In this document: positions 6,979-7,493 of the stretch, piece after piece
Position numbering within the stretch: position 1 is the stretch's first letter
Layout of the letters: each line of letters opens with the position of its first letter
Source: Deltaproteobacteria bacterium
Lineage (GTDB): Bacteria > Desulfobacterota > Binatia > Bin18
Direction of reading: 5' to 3'
DNA: 7,493 nucleotides
Assembly (NCBI GenBank): GCA_016200595.1
Contig: JACQEL010000855.1
Span: 1-7,493, forward strand
Program-made: the position numbers and the translations under genes
Notes under the pieces: model-generated
What the model was told of the DNA's origin: nothing
Databases searched by the model: none
What the model saw: only the letters and a program-made list of their open reading frames with translations

Positions 6979-7059
6979 GTAGCTCGGATGGAGCCCCCTT
7001 CGACTATGCTCAGGGCAGGCTTCGACTGCGCTCAGGACAGGCTCCGCGGAATCCGGGGG
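6979..7059. repeat. REP-type palindromic repeat, copy 3, upstream of the RAYT gene
   Basis: The head GTAGCTCGGATGGAGCCC (6979-6996) is identical to the head at 262-279. The tail GGCTCCGCGGAATCCGGGGG is shared with copy 2. Between them, a 22-base unit occurs twice in tandem (6999-7020 and 7021-7042, 19 of 22 identical), while copy 2 has one unit (6189-6210). The block ends 16 bases before the RAYT start codon, the normal position of a REP beside its transposase gene. GTAG begins the repeat as RAYT recognition requires in enterobacterial systems. Confidence 0.8.
6999..7042. repeat. Tandem 22-bp duplication inside REP copy 3
   Basis: TTCGACTATGCTCAGGGCAG plus GC is followed directly by TTCGACTGCGCTCAGGACAG plus GC, differing at 3 of 22 positions. 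The single equivalent unit in the 6171 repeat is 6189-6210. The second unit is the one continuous with the 31-base identity to copy 2, which suggests the first unit is the added one. Confidence 0.8.
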
Positions 7060-7075
7060 CAAGCAGCGGTGAGAG

Positions 7076-7366
7076 ATGGTTAATTACCGTCGCAATCGAA
7101 TCCCTGGTGGAACGTTCTTCTTCACCGTCACGTTGAGAGATCGCCGTTCTCGCCTGCTAATCGAACAGATCGACCCTTTACGTAAAGCCTTCGGAATTGT
7201 GTGTCGGCAGTCACCTTTTTGTATTGAGGCAATCGTCGTTCTGCCTGACCATCTGCACGCGGTATGGACATTACCGCCAGGCGATGATGATTTCCCCAGT
7301 CGCTGGAAGGCAATCAAGGGTCGGTTTACGGCTATGGTCAGGAAAGGCGGCATGCCCCTGGGGTAA
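7076..7366 (+). CDS. REP-associated tyrosine transposase (RAYT), C-terminally truncated
   Basis: The first 96 residues of a Y1/HUH single-strand transposase of the RAYT (TnpA-REP) group, enzymes that bind and cut REP hairpins. The N-terminus NYRRNRIPGGTFFFTVTL is the group hallmark. The metal-binding HUH motif is H59-L60-H61 in VVLPDHLHAVWTLP, followed by FPSRWKAIKGRFT, also typical. RAYTs are normally about 150 residues or more, with the catalytic Tyr in the C-terminal third next to a WQ...FWEH-type stretch. Here the frame stops at 7364-7366 after GGMPLG, and no frame from 7367 to the window end restores that part. The protein as read lacks the catalytic Tyr and is probably inactive. REP copy 3 sits 16 bases upstream. 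There is no strong ribosome-binding site. A sequence error cannot explain the loss by one simple shift, since no frame continues the family. Confidence 0.82.
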   Translation: MVNYRRNRIPGGTFFFTVTLRDRRSRLLIEQIDPLRKAFGIVCRQSPFCIEAIVVLPDHLHAVWTLPPGDDDFPSRWKAIKGRFTAMVRKGGMPLG

Positions 7367-7493
7367 CGAAAATTCGCTGAGGCTGAGAATGGCAGGAGAT
7401 CCTGTTTTTGTTCCCCGCGCCCAGACCGTTTCTGCGCCAGCACGACTCCCCCTCGTGCCCGGGCTCTGCCCGGGTACGCCCTGAGTGGCAGGC
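7367..7493. other. Unrecognised sequence after the truncated RAYT
   Basis: All three plus-strand frames were read and none shows the expected RAYT C-terminus; one frame stays open from before 7366 to 7484 but gives a low-complexity Pro/Arg/Leu-rich translation. A GC-rich hairpin occupies 7454-7478. This may be repeat DNA that replaced the transposase 3' end. Confidence 0.5.
7454..7478. repeat. GC-rich hairpin near the window end
   Basis: CGTGCCCGGGC (7454-7464), a TCT loop, then GCCCGGGTACG (7468-7478): an 11-bp stem with a single G-T wobble. No run of T follows on either strand, so it is not a typical intrinsic terminator. It may be another small dispersed palindrome, possibly at the edge of the segment that truncated the RAYT gene. 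Confidence 0.6.

Noticed and set aside
6781..7062. Minus-strand open frame containing AEPVLSAVEACPEHSRRG
   Set aside because: This is the REP-type repeat with its 22-bp units read as protein, running antisense through the flavodoxin 3' end; the same phrase arises wherever such repeats are translated.
7084..7443. Minus-strand open frame of 119 codons
   Set aside because: Antisense to the RAYT N-terminus, which has clear family motifs; the translation has no recognisable domain and no good ribosome-binding site.
1..7493. CRISPR array, tRNA or rRNA
   Set aside because: No regularly spaced direct repeats and no tRNA- or rRNA-like segment were seen on either strand; the repeats present are palindromic and dispersed.

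Overview
This window looks like an accessory, repeat-rich stretch of a moderately GC-rich environmental bacterium. The lineage cannot be fixed from the sequence. A cyclase/AAA ATPase/TPR giant next to a VapBC module, an IS256-type element and GTAG-headed palindromic repeats is a mix I associate with large-genome groups such as Tectomicrobia, Deltaproteobacteria or Rokubacteria; that is recollection, not evidence.

Layout, left to right. Positions 1-384 hold no gene but carry two interspersed palindromic repeats. A type II toxin-antitoxin operon follows on the minus strand (vapB-like antitoxin 1066-797, PIN-domain toxin 804-385), with a candidate operator upstream at 1092-1112. Next is a 1163-residue minus-strand signalling protein (4731-1240): an N-terminal module, a class III nucleotide cyclase domain, a STAND/AAA-type ATPase and a long TPR-like C-terminus. 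Immediately upstream of it, on the same strand, is an IS256/Mutator-family transposase gene (6048-4802) split by a one-base loss in a G run. The plus strand then carries a REP-type palindrome (6171-6262), a frameshifted flavodoxin/WrbA-like gene with a Sec signal peptide (6278-6900), a second REP-type palindrome (6979-7059), and the N-terminal part of a REP-associated tyrosine transposase (RAYT, 7076-7366). A GC-rich hairpin (7454-7478) closes the window.

How the parts fit. VapB and VapC are translationally coupled and form one module. The cyclase/ATPase/TPR protein is a stand-alone sensor-type protein whose input is unknown. The RAYT and the GTAG-headed palindromes at 262, 6171 and 6979 fit together as the transposase and its substrate repeats. 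The flavodoxin gene is sandwiched between two of these repeats. Three of the genes (IS256 transposase, flavodoxin, RAYT) are broken while the 3.5-kb cyclase frame is clean.

I do not see a clearly new defence or biosynthetic system. The items most worth a second look are the exported flavodoxin, the RAYT/REP set and the unusual residue at a substrate-selecting position of the cyclase.
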